Shown in pieces: positions 28,163-38,218 of a stretch of 64,000 bases of DNA. This DNA is from Natrinema salsiterrestre. GTDB taxonomy: Archaea; Halobacteriota; Halobacteria; Halobacteriales; Natrialbaceae. How positions within the stretch are numbered: the stretch's first letter is position 1; each line of letters begins with the position of its first letter. Made by a program: the position numbers and the translations under genes. The stretch is taken from contig NZ_JAMQOT010000010.1 of NCBI RefSeq assembly GCF_029502005.1, forward strand, positions 51,143 through 115,142, read 5' to 3'. The notes under the pieces were generated by a model. That model had not been told where the DNA came from. It did no database searches and worked only from the letters and a program-made list of their open reading frames with translations.

Positions 28163-30058
28163 ATGAACTTTGAAGTACCGACGGACCTGTTCCAACCTAT
28201 GGAATTGGATGTTAGTATATCACTTCCATCACTGTGGGGCGATACAACGTTTGAACAGGATGAATGGGGACATCTAAACTTCCTAATTGGTCCTAACGGA
28301 ACTGGCAAATCCCTTTTTGCGGAAGAATTAGAAGATTACATTAGCTCGTGGGGGAAATTTTATGTTCGGTACCTCAATGCCGAACGTCTTAGTGGCATGG
28401 AGAGACAAGCATATGGTCAATATAGCCGAACTAATCTTCAACGGGGATTCAGCCTGAATAGCGAACAGGCATATCTGAACCAAGCCCAGAATCAAGGACT
28501 CTCATCAGATGCTTACATTCTATTACGTGATAAGCCAGACCTTCGGACCCGAATACAAGCAATCTTAACCGAGTTCTTTGACCGAGAAATTAATTTAGTG
28601 GTTGAAGGTGGTTATCTACAACCCAAAATGCGGGATTCAAAAAGTTCCGATACCTATGATCTAAGGCAAGACGAATCCCATGGTCTAAAGGAATTGATCT
28701 CTCTACTAACCATCATTCATGATGATTCGAATGATATTTTGATTATTGATGAACCAGAACTCCATCTCCATCCTCAATATCAACGATTCCTCCTTCAGGA
28801 GATGCGGAAACTCGCTGGTCCCCCAGGGGAAGGGCGTTCTAAGGCATTCTTTATTATTACGCATTCGCCCTCTATGGTGGAATTCCGGAGTATAAGGGAC
28901 TTGACCAACGTGTATTCATTCAGAAGTCGGTCCCAGCCACCCTTTTCTATTGACGAATTTGATGACGAAGATGAGTATCATATCCAGCGACTTCTCCCTA
29001 GGTTGAATACACGTCATAAAGAGGTGCTATTTTCACGTAGACCTATTTTGGTCGAAGGATATACAGATGAGCAAATATACATTCACGCGATCGAAAAGCA
29101 TCATGAGATCGCTGATGATCCTGAATCGGCGTTAATAGGTGTGGGTGGAAAAAACGATATTGATGCCTTCCTACGTTTCTGTTGCAACTTAGGGCTTCAG
29201 CCCCGATTTATTGCTGATTTGGATACCTTGTTCAGTGGAAACCTCATCCAGACCACGGCTCAATTTGACAGGGTTAGGGAGAAGGCCCAAAATTCCGGAC
29301 TTGATTCCGATCTAATGAACGCGATTGGAACTGTCAAACAAAAATTAAACAATTTTGTAGATAGTATACAAGAAGATGATGAAATATCTACCCGTGACGA
29401 AATAGTGCAGGAGTTGAAAGAGGAACTCGATGCTACTGAGGAGTCAGCTAAACAGCAGTACATGATGCTTCGAGCGCTATACATTAAACAAGATGCATTC
29501 ACCCCTTTATTGGACTCAGGAGCGGTGAGATTTGTACAGGGTAGAGTCGACCAGATTCTCGATCTCCTTGATGAGTGCGGTTATTATATATTGAGAAAAG
29601 GAGAATTAGAAGATTACTTACGGAACGACCAATCGTTTGTTAGTCTAAGTCAAAAAAGAAAGAGTCAACTATTTGAGGGGGCAAGGACAGATCTATTGGA
29701 TACCCAAAATGGCGATGAAGTGGGAGACATAATCGGTGAACTTGAGTGTGTTCTTCTGGACATATTCGGAGAGTCTGAGATAAATCTAGTCAAATATCTA
29801 GAAGAGCCAATTTCTAATTGGGTGCATGACGTACAATGGGCAATTCGTGAAGAGCAGATAAATTCCATAGATGAATTGCGTTCTCATGATGAAGTTGGCG
29901 AAGAACAGTATGGCCGTCTATTTGAAGTAGAGAACTTGGAGATTAGCGAAACTGGTTTTAATTGCCGAATCCGCCTTGACCCTGCACTAGACCCAGAAGA
30001 GCGCACTTGGAATTTTTCAGAAACGGATAGTCCAGCCTCTATTAACCTCGAAAGATAG
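28163..30058 (+). CDS. OLD-family ATPase with TOPRIM nuclease domain
   Basis: 631 aa from ATG 28163, which has a GGAGG ribosome-binding site eight bases upstream. The ATPase part has Walker A GPNGTGKS (about residue 44), a long insert, and Walker B ILIIDEPELHLHPQ with HSPS (about 195-240). The TOPRIM part starts at ILVEGYTDEQIYIHA (about 296) with the DxD region RFIADLDTLF (about 352). OLD-family nucleases give phage exclusion alone or with a partner helicase (Gabija GajA type). No UvrD-like GajB partner follows, so this would be a stand-alone (class 1) OLD. Base composition is clearly AT-richer than the surroundings, a sign of recent transfer. Confidence 0.85.
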   Translation: MNFEVPTDLFQPMELDVSISLPSLWGDTTFEQDEWGHLNFLIGPNGTGKSLFAEELEDYISSWGKFYVRYLNAERLSGMERQAYGQYSRTNLQRGFSLNSEQAYLNQAQNQGLSSDAYILLRDKPDLRTRIQAILTEFFDREINLVVEGGYLQPKMRDSKSSDTYDLRQDESHGLKELISLLTIIHDDSNDILIIDEPELHLHPQYQRFLLQEMRKLAGPPGEGRSKAFFIITHSPSMVEFRSIRDLTNVYSFRSRSQPPFSIDEFDDEDEYHIQRLLPRLNTRHKEVLFSRRPILVEGYTDEQIYIHAIEKHHEIADDPESALIGVGGKNDIDAFLRFCCNLGLQPRFIADLDTLFSGNLIQTTAQFDRVREKAQNSGLDSDLMNAIGTVKQKLNNFVDSIQEDDEISTRDEIVQELKEELDATEESAKQQYMMLRALYIKQDAFTPLLDSGAVRFVQGRVDQILDLLDECGYYILRKGELEDYLRNDQSFVSLSQKRKSQLFEGARTDLLDTQNGDEVGDIIGELECVLLDIFGESEINLVKYLEEPISNWVHDVQWAIREEQINSIDELRSHDEVGEEQYGRLFEVENLEISETGFNCRIRLDPALDPEERTWNFSETDSPASINLER

Positions 30059-30720
30059 CTATATTACCGAATCTCTTGCCATTCTAGCTGATTTAAATCA
30101 GTTTCCGAACGGAGAAATGTTCAGTCCACATTTAATGTTTGAGAACCCTTTCATCGCGCCGAGTGTGCAAAATATGCGTTGTGTATTCAGCGTAGCTGCT
30201 GGAGTTAATAATTTATTGGTATTTTCAATACATATTATAATGTCTGTGGACATCCACTAATTGTTTTATTTTGAAGCCCGCGGGTCGGGTAGAGAGTGTT
30301 TCGGCGATCTCCCAGCGTTGATCAGGGGTGAGATCTTCCCTTTCGAGGACTTGACATGCGGCGGTAACCAGTTTCGGCACGTCGCCACATGCTGAGACGA
30401 CGGATTTCGTTTTGTGCAGTCGTAGAAGTCCGCTGTTCGGTCTATCGCGTCGTTCCGGTATGCGTAGTCGCCGTCGGTTCGGATTCGTATACTCGTACAC
30501 ACGAAACCCACAATCCTAGTTTTTTCGTCTATCTGGAGCGGCCCATAGCCCACGAAACGGGGGTATTTTGTCACTTTATCAGACTCGTTGCGGGCCCGAT
30601 CGGGGCCATCGTTACTCAATATGCACACGAGGTTTCGCGACTCGTGTACATATTCGGGAAACCGGATTTATCGACGTATAACCGGTGGACATCAAGAAAG
30701 AATTAGATAGATCAGTTGGA
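30059..30720. other. Intergenic stretch with at most a gene relic
   Basis: AT-rich to about 30245. On the minus strand 30240-30420 encodes KSVVSACGDVPKLVTAACQV and REDLTPDQRWEIAETLSTRP, which looks like a real protein fragment, but upstream it has no recognisable domain. I cannot name it, and no intact gene is supported. Confidence 0.35.
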
Positions 30721-31320
30721 CTAAGCTGGTTCTGCCAATTCTTGGCGCTTCCTGATATCATACATATCTTCTAACTGGTTCGATGCGAAACTTGATGATG
30801 CAAACCAAAGCGGTGCTCCTGTTGCAATCCCTTCTAGCAGACCCAGATACCAAATAATGGTAGTGCTAACTGATATACTACAAATAAATCCAAAACATAT
30901 TGCCAATCCTAGCCGAACCATCTTTTTCTTCTCTTCAGTAAGACTGTCCGAAAAATCTCCTGAATTTAGTACAGCAGCAAGAATGTGTTCAGAGACAGAC
31001 AACCAACCAATACGCGAGATCCGCCTTACGTGTTGATGTGACCGGGTAGACCGCATAAAAATTGAGTCTATGATAGAAGGTAGAGAGTTTATATAGAGTG
31101 GGGTTGAATAAAAATGGTTAGGGATGTATTTGGGTTTAACCACACACTGAAAGGAATTTTTCCTCCATTCCTGTACTCTCCGTTTAGGGGGCAAGTTGAT
31201 TGCAGCCATATCTTGTCCATCCAGACCTTTTGGTATGATCCTGGGTCGTGGATTAAGACCAAATATTAGACTAGAGGATGGTTCAACTTCCTGTTCGAAG
31301 GGAAGGTGAAAGCGTATCAC
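30721..31320 (-). CDS. Membrane protein of unknown function
   Basis: 199 aa. The N-terminal 120 residues are basic and soluble (LNPRPRIIPKG, SHQHVRRISRIGW). Two hydrophobic segments lie at about residues 138-158 and 162-182 (LGLAICFGFICSISVSTTII, then GLLEGIATGAPLWFA). The gene is AT-rich and not acidic like most of its neighbours, so it is probably foreign. Family not recognised. The start may be internal. Confidence 0.5.
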   Translation of the reverse strand: MIRFHLPFEQEVEPSSSLIFGLNPRPRIIPKGLDGQDMAAINLPPKRRVQEWRKNSFQCVVKPKYIPNHFYSTPLYINSLPSIIDSIFMRSTRSHQHVRRISRIGWLSVSEHILAAVLNSGDFSDSLTEEKKKMVRLGLAICFGFICSISVSTTIIWYLGLLEGIATGAPLWFASSSFASNQLEDMYDIRKRQELAEPA

Positions 31321-31503
31321 ACAACAGGTAGCATAGGTGCGCTTTCAAAAAACTATTTGGAATCATTAACTTTTACCTACCAAAATATGGTTTTATTAAA
31401 GTTGCAAGTACAGAGACGCATGATTTCGAGAGATTTTATTTCTGCTCTGCTGCCGCGGAGCGGTGCGGTGTATTTTGATGATGTGGCCTTAGCCACACCC
31501 CTA

Positions 31504-31569
31504 ACGGGGAACCCGACGGCCCCCGTCGTGGTTCCCCGTCAGGAGTGGCCGGGGCTCGTCCCCGGCCAC
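31504..31569. repeat. Two adjacent strong hairpins
   Basis: Hairpin 1: ACGGGGAACC (31504-31513) pairs with GGTTCCCCGT (31530-31539), with further pairing CGACGG/CCGTCG inside. Hairpin 2: GTGGCCGGGG (31545-31554) pairs perfectly with CCCCGGCCAC (31560-31569) around CTCGT. They lie between the 3' side of the broken DUF7845-type gene and the start of the membrane-protein gene. They could be a bidirectional terminator or part of an old replication/mobile-element end. The remaining 31321-31669 holds no gene. Confidence 0.7.
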
Positions 31570-31669
31570 CCTCCCGCTGCGCGCCGATCGGCACCCAGAC
31601 CGGGCTACTACGCGCGAAAAACGGCGAAATAACGGGTGTAGAATAGTGTTGCCACTGGTCGGCCCGGCG

Positions 31670-32790
31670 CTACAGCCAGCGCCAGGCCGCGCTCTTACCG
31701 CGCTCGCCGAGGTCGACCTGTGCAGAGCGGAACCGAGCGGGATCTTTTCCGGCTTCCGTCCACAGTCGGTAGGCCTCTTTCAGACGAGCCTGGACGTTCT
31801 CAACGCTCTGGAGTCGAAACAGTACCCGCGCTTCCTGCCGGTCGTCAACGTCGACGCCGCACTTCGCACACCAGGCTACCAGCGCGCTCGTCGTCTCGTC
31901 GATCCCACGCTCGGCTGCCTCGTCGGTCCGGCTTCGACGGCTCGCCGAGTCGCATCACGCGCTTGCTCAACAGCGTCGTGGACCATCTCGGCGACGTGGT
32001 TCGATCGAAGCGAGACCGAACCATACTCGGACTCGACCAGCTCGGGAATCCGTTTCAACGCTCGTCGCACGCTATCGACGTGGCGACCGTGTTCCTCGGC
32101 AATATCTTGGGGAGACACCTGACCTCCATCGGTCACCAGCGTCTCGAGGGCTTCCCATTCGACTGGGGAAAGCCCATCCGAGAGGTGTTTCACGACGACG
32201 CTCTCTTGCGTTTCGCGTATCCGAGTGAGATCGAGTGAGACGACGTTTACCTCCTGTTCTTCGGTTGGATCGAAGTAGGCATCCGCGACGAACGGACCAT
32301 GCCCATCGCCGCGATCGTCGTCCGCAGGGTGAACCGGAAGGCCAGCGTCGGCCATCACCGAACACACCGTCTCGTCCAGCTGCGTTATCAGCTCCTCGAG
32401 GCCGTCGTCGGTGACGCCGATCGTCTCGTCCCACCGACTCACCTGATACGACGGCTCCAAGCTTCGGGTTCTCCAGTGTCTCATCATCGTCCATTCCGGC
32501 AGCCTCGCGGCTATAGTAGTGTTTCACCCACGGGGAAACGTATGGCTCGGGAACCCCTCAGCGACGTGTCTCGGTCCGAGTGTGACCGTGTGATAGTAGC
32601 CGGGCAAGTGGCGCCCCTTCTCGTCGCGTTCGTTCTGGACGAGTTTCCGACACCCGTCTCGAGCGTGGACCGGACCGGATCGGTCGCTGTCCAATCGAAC
32701 GTACCGCTCGGCGTCCTGTTCGTTGCTGAACGAGTGGGGGCGATCGAAGTACCGACGGTGGATTCCGACCGACTCCGCAGCTCGGCAAAG
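31670..32790 (-). pseudogene. DUF7845-type gene, truncated and frameshifted
   Basis: Successive minus-strand segments fit one haloarchaeal family: YFDRPHSFSNEQDAERYVRL and GRHLPGYYHTVTLGPRHVAE (about 32535-32790), a frame change near 32530, HYYSREAAGMDDDETLENPK, a frame change near 32465, SLEPSYQVSRWDETIGVTDD with SPQDIAEEHGRHVDSVRRAL (a winged-helix-like region), a third change near 31930, then VAWCAKCGVDVDDRQEARVL to TAG 31670. The N-terminus is missing where cluster B begins at 32840, so cluster B probably arrived beside or into this gene. The family occurs on haloarchaeal plasmids and proviruses; the function is unknown to me. Confidence 0.7.
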
Positions 32791-32839
32791 CAGTTTAGTT
32801 ACGATCTGTTGAAAGGTACTTCGAATAACCTTTGTGTAG

Positions 32840-33523
32840 TTAGGAGAGAGATAGCTTGACGTAGCTTTCTAGATCAGACTCGCGAAGTTCTTCAATTTGA
32901 TCGTCAGTCAACGAGTCGAGGTATAATGGATCGTCCGATAAGAGGTCGTCAACGATCGGTTCAATCGGAGTTCCCTCATATGGGCCGAAGATATCGTCTC
33001 GAGCCTCTTCGAAAAACCGTCGCATATCTCGTCCGAATTCTGCAGCGTTCGATTTGTGAGCCTCAAGGCTGTCGTCTTCACCTCGGTACACATGACCTTT
33101 CCAGTCCCAGTTGTCTAAGAGTTCGTCGATAGCAGTGATCTTTTCCTCACTAACTCGTTCGACACGACTGTTGAGTCGCTGCATACCGTTGACCATACTG
33201 TTCATGTTGATCCGTTCTTCGTGGATCTTGTTGCTAACCTGCCGTTCCTGATCCTCGACCAACTCTTCTACATTATCAATTATCGAGTTCAGCTCTTCGT
33301 ACTCGTTATTCTCGAGGTGGCGACGAGCGTTTTGGACTGCTTCCTTTGCCTCCTGATCGATCTCAATCGTGGTTTGGAGAAACTCCCCAGCAAGAACTTG
33401 CTGGAGAACGGTTTCCTCCATTGTTTCCGCAATTTCATCGAGGCGGCTTTCGAGTTTCTTGTGACGATACTGCTGATAGATATCCTCGATTTGTTCTTCG
33501 AACGACTTCGATTCAGTTGACAT
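32840..33523 (-). CDS. Coiled-coil protein, last gene of cluster B
   Basis: 227 aa from ATG 33523, chosen because GGAGGTGAG lies about 10 nt upstream; GTG 33532 is in frame. Almost entirely helical and acidic: FEEQIEDIYQQYRHKKLESR, RHLENNEYEELNSIIDNVEE and LVEDQERQVSNKIHEERINM. There is no enzymatic motif. The start overlaps the end of the 973-aa ATPase gene. It is probably a structural or regulatory subunit of the cluster B complex. Confidence 0.75.
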   Translation of the reverse strand: MSTESKSFEEQIEDIYQQYRHKKLESRLDEIAETMEETVLQQVLAGEFLQTTIEIDQEAKEAVQNARRHLENNEYEELNSIIDNVEELVEDQERQVSNKIHEERINMNSMVNGMQRLNSRVERVSEEKITAIDELLDNWDWKGHVYRGEDDSLEAHKSNAAEFGRDMRRFFEEARDDIFGPYEGTPIEPIVDDLLSDDPLYLDSLTDDQIEELRESDLESYVKLSLS

Positions 33524-36434
33524 AGTGGTCACTCACCTCCACAAACCGGCCACCAAGACGCTCTTTCCCTGCATCACCCTCGTTAATCTCGAGGGGAACG
33601 TTCTGATACTGGTTGACGACCGGCATCACCGTTAACTTCTGACTGATCAGCGCCGCGCGGATCCGTTCCGCTCGGTCGCCATCTCGAAGTTCCATCGCAC
33701 GGATCGCTGCATCTACGGATTCATCGATATCCTCCTGAGAGTGCCGACAGAATTTTCCAAGTTCTTCGATGAAATCGGGGTTCACATCATCGTACGTTTC
33801 GAGGCTCTCATAGAGATCCGTGATCCTGTCGAGGTCGACGCCGGCGAACTCTGTGGAGACCGTTTCGACGGCCTCGTCGTCGAACTCACGTTCGCTGATC
33901 TCGTCAAGTTCACGTCGGACATCGTACATCGCGTGGGCGAAGTCCTTTAGCGATTTTCTCGTGTCGAACCGCACTCGGCTCTCGATGTTGTTGATGTACC
34001 CGCGTCCAAGCATCGTCAGGACGTCGTATGGCTCGGAGCGCTCCATCCGTTGGCGGACAGCAGGGACGTCAAGGCTCCCGGACGAGATTGCAAGTAACTC
34101 ACCCATCATCCGCTCGATGTCGTCTGCGTACTCCATCGCAGATTCAATATGTTCGTACTCTTCTGGCGGTAGTGCTGCCTTCAGTTGTTCCCGAAGTTGT
34201 GAGTCCACGGAGAACTCTTCGTCACTCTCAAATCGATCATTGAGGTTTTCTGGGGTGGGATCCGTCCACGGCGAATCTAATAGGCACAGGTGGGTGTACG
34301 ACGCGAGAACGAAATCGGTGAAGTCGTACTTGGCGTGTTGCTTATAGAATACGCTGTCGTCCTCGAGGTACGTGTCGATGATTTTCTGCCGCCACTGGTG
34401 GGCGTAATCGGTCAGCTGCGTACCCAGCTTTTCTAGCGTCTCCTCGAGGTCAGCGGTATTTTTCTTCTCGACTCGCCTGACACCGAACTCGACGAGCGTT
34501 CGAAGATCCGATCTCCGGAACTCGTGTCGATCGATGACGATCTGGTCTGGATCCGGGGATTCAGTACCGTCTGGGTAAACGAACGGGTACTTCTGGCTAC
34601 TGAGGTTGTATTCCAACGGTTGTCCCTCGTAGAGACGATATTCGTCCGTCAGCTCTTCGAGCAAGTCACGGAGAGCGGTTTTGATGTATCGATCAGTCTC
34701 CGGGTGATCAGTCGGACTGTCAAGCCAAGAGTCGATCGTCGCCTTTTGATCATCGATCGTCTGCTCGAGAACGGACTTCTCTTCGACCTGGGTTTCTTTC
34801 GTTTTCGTCGTTCCTGTTTTCGTCGTAGTCGTGACTTCACCACTGGCACCGGATTCTGCGACGAGTACCTGTTGAGATTGCTGATCGACCGTTATCTGCT
34901 CTGGAAGCTCATCCGGATCTTCAGGAATGAGACCGAACGCATCGGCGAACCGCTTGTCGATGACGATCGCTGGATTCTCGCCGCTCCGGTCGATGGTGCC
35001 GTACCACTTCGCGAAGTCGGCGAACTCCTCTGCATCTTCGTAGACTTCGTCCGCGGCGGAGACTTTGTTCGTCAGACTTCGGAGAGCGCTCGCACTCGAG
35101 GGAGCATCGACGAATCCCTCGTGGTACTCCTCGAGCACCTCGAAGACGGTCATAATGAACTCTCGGGGTGATTGCTGGCTCTCATCCAGACCAGTGTATA
35201 GTCGGTAGAGGAAGGTCTGGTTGAAGGGGAACAAGTCGCGGAACGACTCGTCACAGAAGTTACACCGAGCACAGATCGACCCGGACGGCGCTTCTTTGAG
35301 TGTCAGATCACCGGAGTCGTTCTCTTCGTATCTGACGCTGTCGTCGAACGACTTGATATAGCCGAGATACGGCCGAACGAAGTCGACGGCGGTGTCTTCG
35401 TCCAGGAAGAGCACGCAGTTTGAATTACGCTCGTTCGTTTGGAAGAACTCGAAGCGATCTTCGGCAGTCTGCGTGTGCAAGACGCCAGTCGAATCGCGAG
35501 TACCGGCAGCGATGAAGTCCCAGTTATCACTCCCCTTGTCTCGCTCCATGTAGTTCCGGAGTTTCTCGGCTTCCATCGCCGTGATAGAGAAGTCCTCGAA
35601 GATGATGACTGGCCGCGTATCCGTAAACTGGCTGCCGACGTGCTCGAGGACATCGTCGAGCGACGCAGTGTTGTATCGGTCACGGACTTCCCGCCACAGT
35701 TCCTGGTTGAACGCATCGACCGCTTCCTCTATACCGACAGACTGCTGGAAGATTTGTAGCTCATCTCGTTGCTTGTACTCGCCCTCGGTGATGAACTTGA
35801 TCTCGCGGGCGTACTCGCCCTTTTCCACGAGTAGCTGGAGTTTTCCCCGGATGAAATCGCGGATGTCGTCTTCCTGATCGCCCGTAGGACTAACCTCGTA
35901 ACCGCGGCTTCGAAGATTGAGAATCGCCCCTGAAGTCGCGTTGTTCGCGACAGCCTGGGGGATGTTTTGGATGTCGTCTCGGAGCTGTTTGAACTCCGAT
36001 GCACCCGGAAGTTCTTCGCCGAAGTGTTCCTCGTAAAACTGGGGAATCCGCTCGGACAGGATCGACATCAGGTCGTCGTCCTTGTCGATGTGGAGGAGTG
36101 GTCGACCGTCGTCACGCAGGCGGTGAGAGAGATACGCACAGAGTTCGGACTTCCCTGTCCCGACCTCCCCCTCGATTACGACTGCGAAGTTACCGACTCG
36201 GTCTTCCGAGAACAGTCGGTAAACACGTTCTTCGCCCCATTTTTCCGCATCAGATGCATTTGTGCCTCGGAACACCTCCATTCGACGATGGGTGAAGTCG
36301 AACAACCGACGGTCTTCGGATCGAACCGCCGCGACTTTACTAAATAACCGCCGAAGGGTCTGTTCATCGATCTGGTTGAAGTGTGGACATCGAGCATCCG
36401 CTACTGCCGGAGTCTGAAGTTCGTTCGTCGTCAT
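33513..36434 (-). CDS. 973-aa P-loop ATPase (DpdH-like), cluster B
   Basis: Walker A GEVGTGKSELCAYL (about residues 90-103) is followed by a Walker B-like VIIFEDFS (about 275), an arginine-containing AAGTRDST segment and a small zinc site CARCNFC (about 385-391). The C-terminal 400 residues are helical with an acidic linker and no known catalytic motif. STAND/AAA-type regulation is plausible. In bacterial Dpd clusters a large ATPase (DpdH) neighbours the smaller DpdG, and here the upstream 278-aa gene overlaps by 4 nt (ATGA), which supports that comparison. Identification by sequence alone is tentative. Confidence 0.7.
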   Translation of the reverse strand: MTTNELQTPAVADARCPHFNQIDEQTLRRLFSKVAAVRSEDRRLFDFTHRRMEVFRGTNASDAEKWGEERVYRLFSEDRVGNFAVVIEGEVGTGKSELCAYLSHRLRDDGRPLLHIDKDDDLMSILSERIPQFYEEHFGEELPGASEFKQLRDDIQNIPQAVANNATSGAILNLRSRGYEVSPTGDQEDDIRDFIRGKLQLLVEKGEYAREIKFITEGEYKQRDELQIFQQSVGIEEAVDAFNQELWREVRDRYNTASLDDVLEHVGSQFTDTRPVIIFEDFSITAMEAEKLRNYMERDKGSDNWDFIAAGTRDSTGVLHTQTAEDRFEFFQTNERNSNCVLFLDEDTAVDFVRPYLGYIKSFDDSVRYEENDSGDLTLKEAPSGSICARCNFCDESFRDLFPFNQTFLYRLYTGLDESQQSPREFIMTVFEVLEEYHEGFVDAPSSASALRSLTNKVSAADEVYEDAEEFADFAKWYGTIDRSGENPAIVIDKRFADAFGLIPEDPDELPEQITVDQQSQQVLVAESGASGEVTTTTKTGTTKTKETQVEEKSVLEQTIDDQKATIDSWLDSPTDHPETDRYIKTALRDLLEELTDEYRLYEGQPLEYNLSSQKYPFVYPDGTESPDPDQIVIDRHEFRRSDLRTLVEFGVRRVEKKNTADLEETLEKLGTQLTDYAHQWRQKIIDTYLEDDSVFYKQHAKYDFTDFVLASYTHLCLLDSPWTDPTPENLNDRFESDEEFSVDSQLREQLKAALPPEEYEHIESAMEYADDIERMMGELLAISSGSLDVPAVRQRMERSEPYDVLTMLGRGYINNIESRVRFDTRKSLKDFAHAMYDVRRELDEISEREFDDEAVETVSTEFAGVDLDRITDLYESLETYDDVNPDFIEELGKFCRHSQEDIDESVDAAIRAMELRDGDRAERIRAALISQKLTVMPVVNQYQNVPLEINEGDAGKERLGGRFVEVSDHYVN

Positions 36435-37267
36435 CCAACCACCTCGAGTGTGTTCGCTTCTCGGTCGATGTCGCTGTGGCTCGGTACGCGATCGAGGCTG
36501 ATCGCCCCAGAATCTCCGTGTTCGACGATTCGTATCTCACCGTTACGAACGAGTGTGAACAGCACACGAGCGAACGGTGCAGGGACGGTCCCGTCGGACG
36601 TCAACTCGATCAACAGGAGGTTCTGGTTGAGCCAGTCGAGATAATCTTCGATCGATACTCGACCGTCTTCACCGACGTCTTCGACGGCAAATCGAATCGA
36701 GTGCTCGATCATGTCTAAGTCAGGGTAGACCGTGTGCGACCGGCCGCTCATTTTGTAGATGAGTCCGAGTGAGTCGACGAGCCGCGTCCAGTTGACGAAC
36801 TTTGGCTCGTTGAGGACGATCGGTCCCTGACTCGAGCGAGGACGATATCCACGGTCACTCTGTTGCCAGTCGTTGATTTCGTTGAACAGAACCTCATCGT
36901 TACTCTCGAAATACTGGATATCGTGCTGGAGGAGGTACTGGTAGTTCAGAAGAACGACTGACTGTTTGCCCCAGTCACCGGGTTCCGCTCGTTCCGCCAG
37001 CTGGTTGAGCGCAGTCATACGAAAGTCCAGCTCGCGATCGCCGGTCTCCCAGGAGTACCCGATCGTATAGTAGTCAGGTTCTTCGCGACCAATCATGCCG
37101 AGCTGTTGAAGACCATTAAGGCCTTGCTTGAGCAGATCGGCAGGCAGGTCCGTATCGTCGCGTAGCTCCTCAGATGTCGTATGACCTCTGTGAATCGATT
37201 CGAACACGGTCCGTAGTGGACCGGGAGTCTGTACCGTGTTGAGTATGTAGCCTTGATTTTCACTCAT
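36431..37267 (-). CDS. Winged-helix-like protein (DpdG-like), cluster B
   Basis: 278 aa. The N-terminal HTH-like region is LRTVFESIHRGHTTSEELRD with LKQGLNGLQQLGMIG (residues about 18-61). A helical middle and a C-terminal acidic domain (VSIEDYLDWLNQNLLLIELT) follow. It has no catalytic motif. The 4-nt ATGA overlap with the ATPase and a 14-nt gap from the upstream 302-aa gene place it inside the operon. Family name from gene order, not from a firm match. Confidence 0.6.
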   Translation of the reverse strand: MSENQGYILNTVQTPGPLRTVFESIHRGHTTSEELRDDTDLPADLLKQGLNGLQQLGMIGREEPDYYTIGYSWETGDRELDFRMTALNQLAERAEPGDWGKQSVVLLNYQYLLQHDIQYFESNDEVLFNEINDWQQSDRGYRPRSSQGPIVLNEPKFVNWTRLVDSLGLIYKMSGRSHTVYPDLDMIEHSIRFAVEDVGEDGRVSIEDYLDWLNQNLLLIELTSDGTVPAPFARVLFTLVRNGEIRIVEHGDSGAISLDRVPSHSDIDREANTLEVVG

Positions 37268-37281
37268 CTTGGTCAGTTTCG

Positions 37282-38190
37282 TTAGTTGATGTCAGAGAGC
37301 CAATCGTGATAACGTGCATCGATCCGGCTCTCTTCGGGCGCTAGTCGTTGTCGGGCGGTTCGTGCGTCGCGAAGTTTTGGGCTCCGTCTGGCATAGGAGG
37401 GGTCGAACGTACTTCCATCGTCAGAGACCGTACGATTCAACGTTTTGGCCACGTCGATCGCGGTTTTCCGCTCCCACTCGATGCGTCGACGTAGCCAGTT
37501 TCCCAGGGCGGGTACTTGATCATCCGAATCAAGCGGAACGCTCCCGTATTCATTCGGACGAGCGAACACGTCACAGAACACCCAGTATAGCGGAAGATAC
37601 GGAGCTTCAGGAAGCCGATCGAATAACTCGGTCGTATTCGAGAGGTCTTCACCGGTCACAAGTGAGTAGAGTGACGCGTTGTCTTGGATGAACAGGTTCT
37701 GCGTGTCGGTTAGCGGTAGCTCCCAGCCCTCCTGATCGTAATACTCACTGAAGGCCTTGTAGATGCGATCTGCAGGGCCGACTCGAGTCGCAAACTGCTC
37801 CTGTGAAAGTGGGCGCTGTCCACCGTCGGGTGTGAACCGTTCGTTCTCAGTGAGAACGACGAGCGTGCTCTCCTCTGTCGAGAACTCCGTGACCAACGGT
37901 TGAATCGAGTACTGGGTCTGCAACTCGTAGTACTCGTTCGTCAGAACGCAGAGATCAGATCCCTCTTCAAGTTCGATACCCCCGAGAACGTGGTAGTCGT
38001 ATCCGGGGAACTGGTACTGTTGACCACCGTCGAGTTGTCGCCACGACGTGGGGAACGTAAATTGATCGACCCCCAGATACGCGATCGCTGGCAACGTCCG
38101 TAGTAACCACCATCTGGAGTCAGGTACGTCATCGTAGATAACCGCAACACCCGATCGCGTCAATCGGTGTTGGATCATCTCGAGACTCAT
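37282..38190 (-). CDS. Unknown 302-aa protein of cluster B
   Basis: It begins MSLEMIQHRLTRSGVAVIYD with an alpha/beta pattern (DLCVLTNEYYELQTQYSIQP and STLVVLTENERF), then a helical C-terminal half rich in Trp/Arg (LGNWLRRRIEWERKTAIDVA). There is no motif I recognise. It lies between the DUF1998 helicase (28 nt) and the winged-helix gene (14 nt), so it is part of one transcript. It may correspond to one of the small Dpd restriction proteins, or be specific to this cluster. Confidence 0.7.
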   Translation of the reverse strand: MSLEMIQHRLTRSGVAVIYDDVPDSRWWLLRTLPAIAYLGVDQFTFPTSWRQLDGGQQYQFPGYDYHVLGGIELEEGSDLCVLTNEYYELQTQYSIQPLVTEFSTEESTLVVLTENERFTPDGGQRPLSQEQFATRVGPADRIYKAFSEYYDQEGWELPLTDTQNLFIQDNASLYSLVTGEDLSNTTELFDRLPEAPYLPLYWVFCDVFARPNEYGSVPLDSDDQVPALGNWLRRRIEWERKTAIDVAKTLNRTVSDDGSTFDPSYARRSPKLRDARTARQRLAPEESRIDARYHDWLSDIN

Positions 38191-38218
38191 CTAGATCGCC
38201 CCCTTTTGAACGCTCACG

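Noticed and set aside
31306..31632. 108-codon plus-strand frame across the two hairpins
   Set aside because: The second half is Pro/Arg-rich because it reads through the hairpins; no protein-like pattern.
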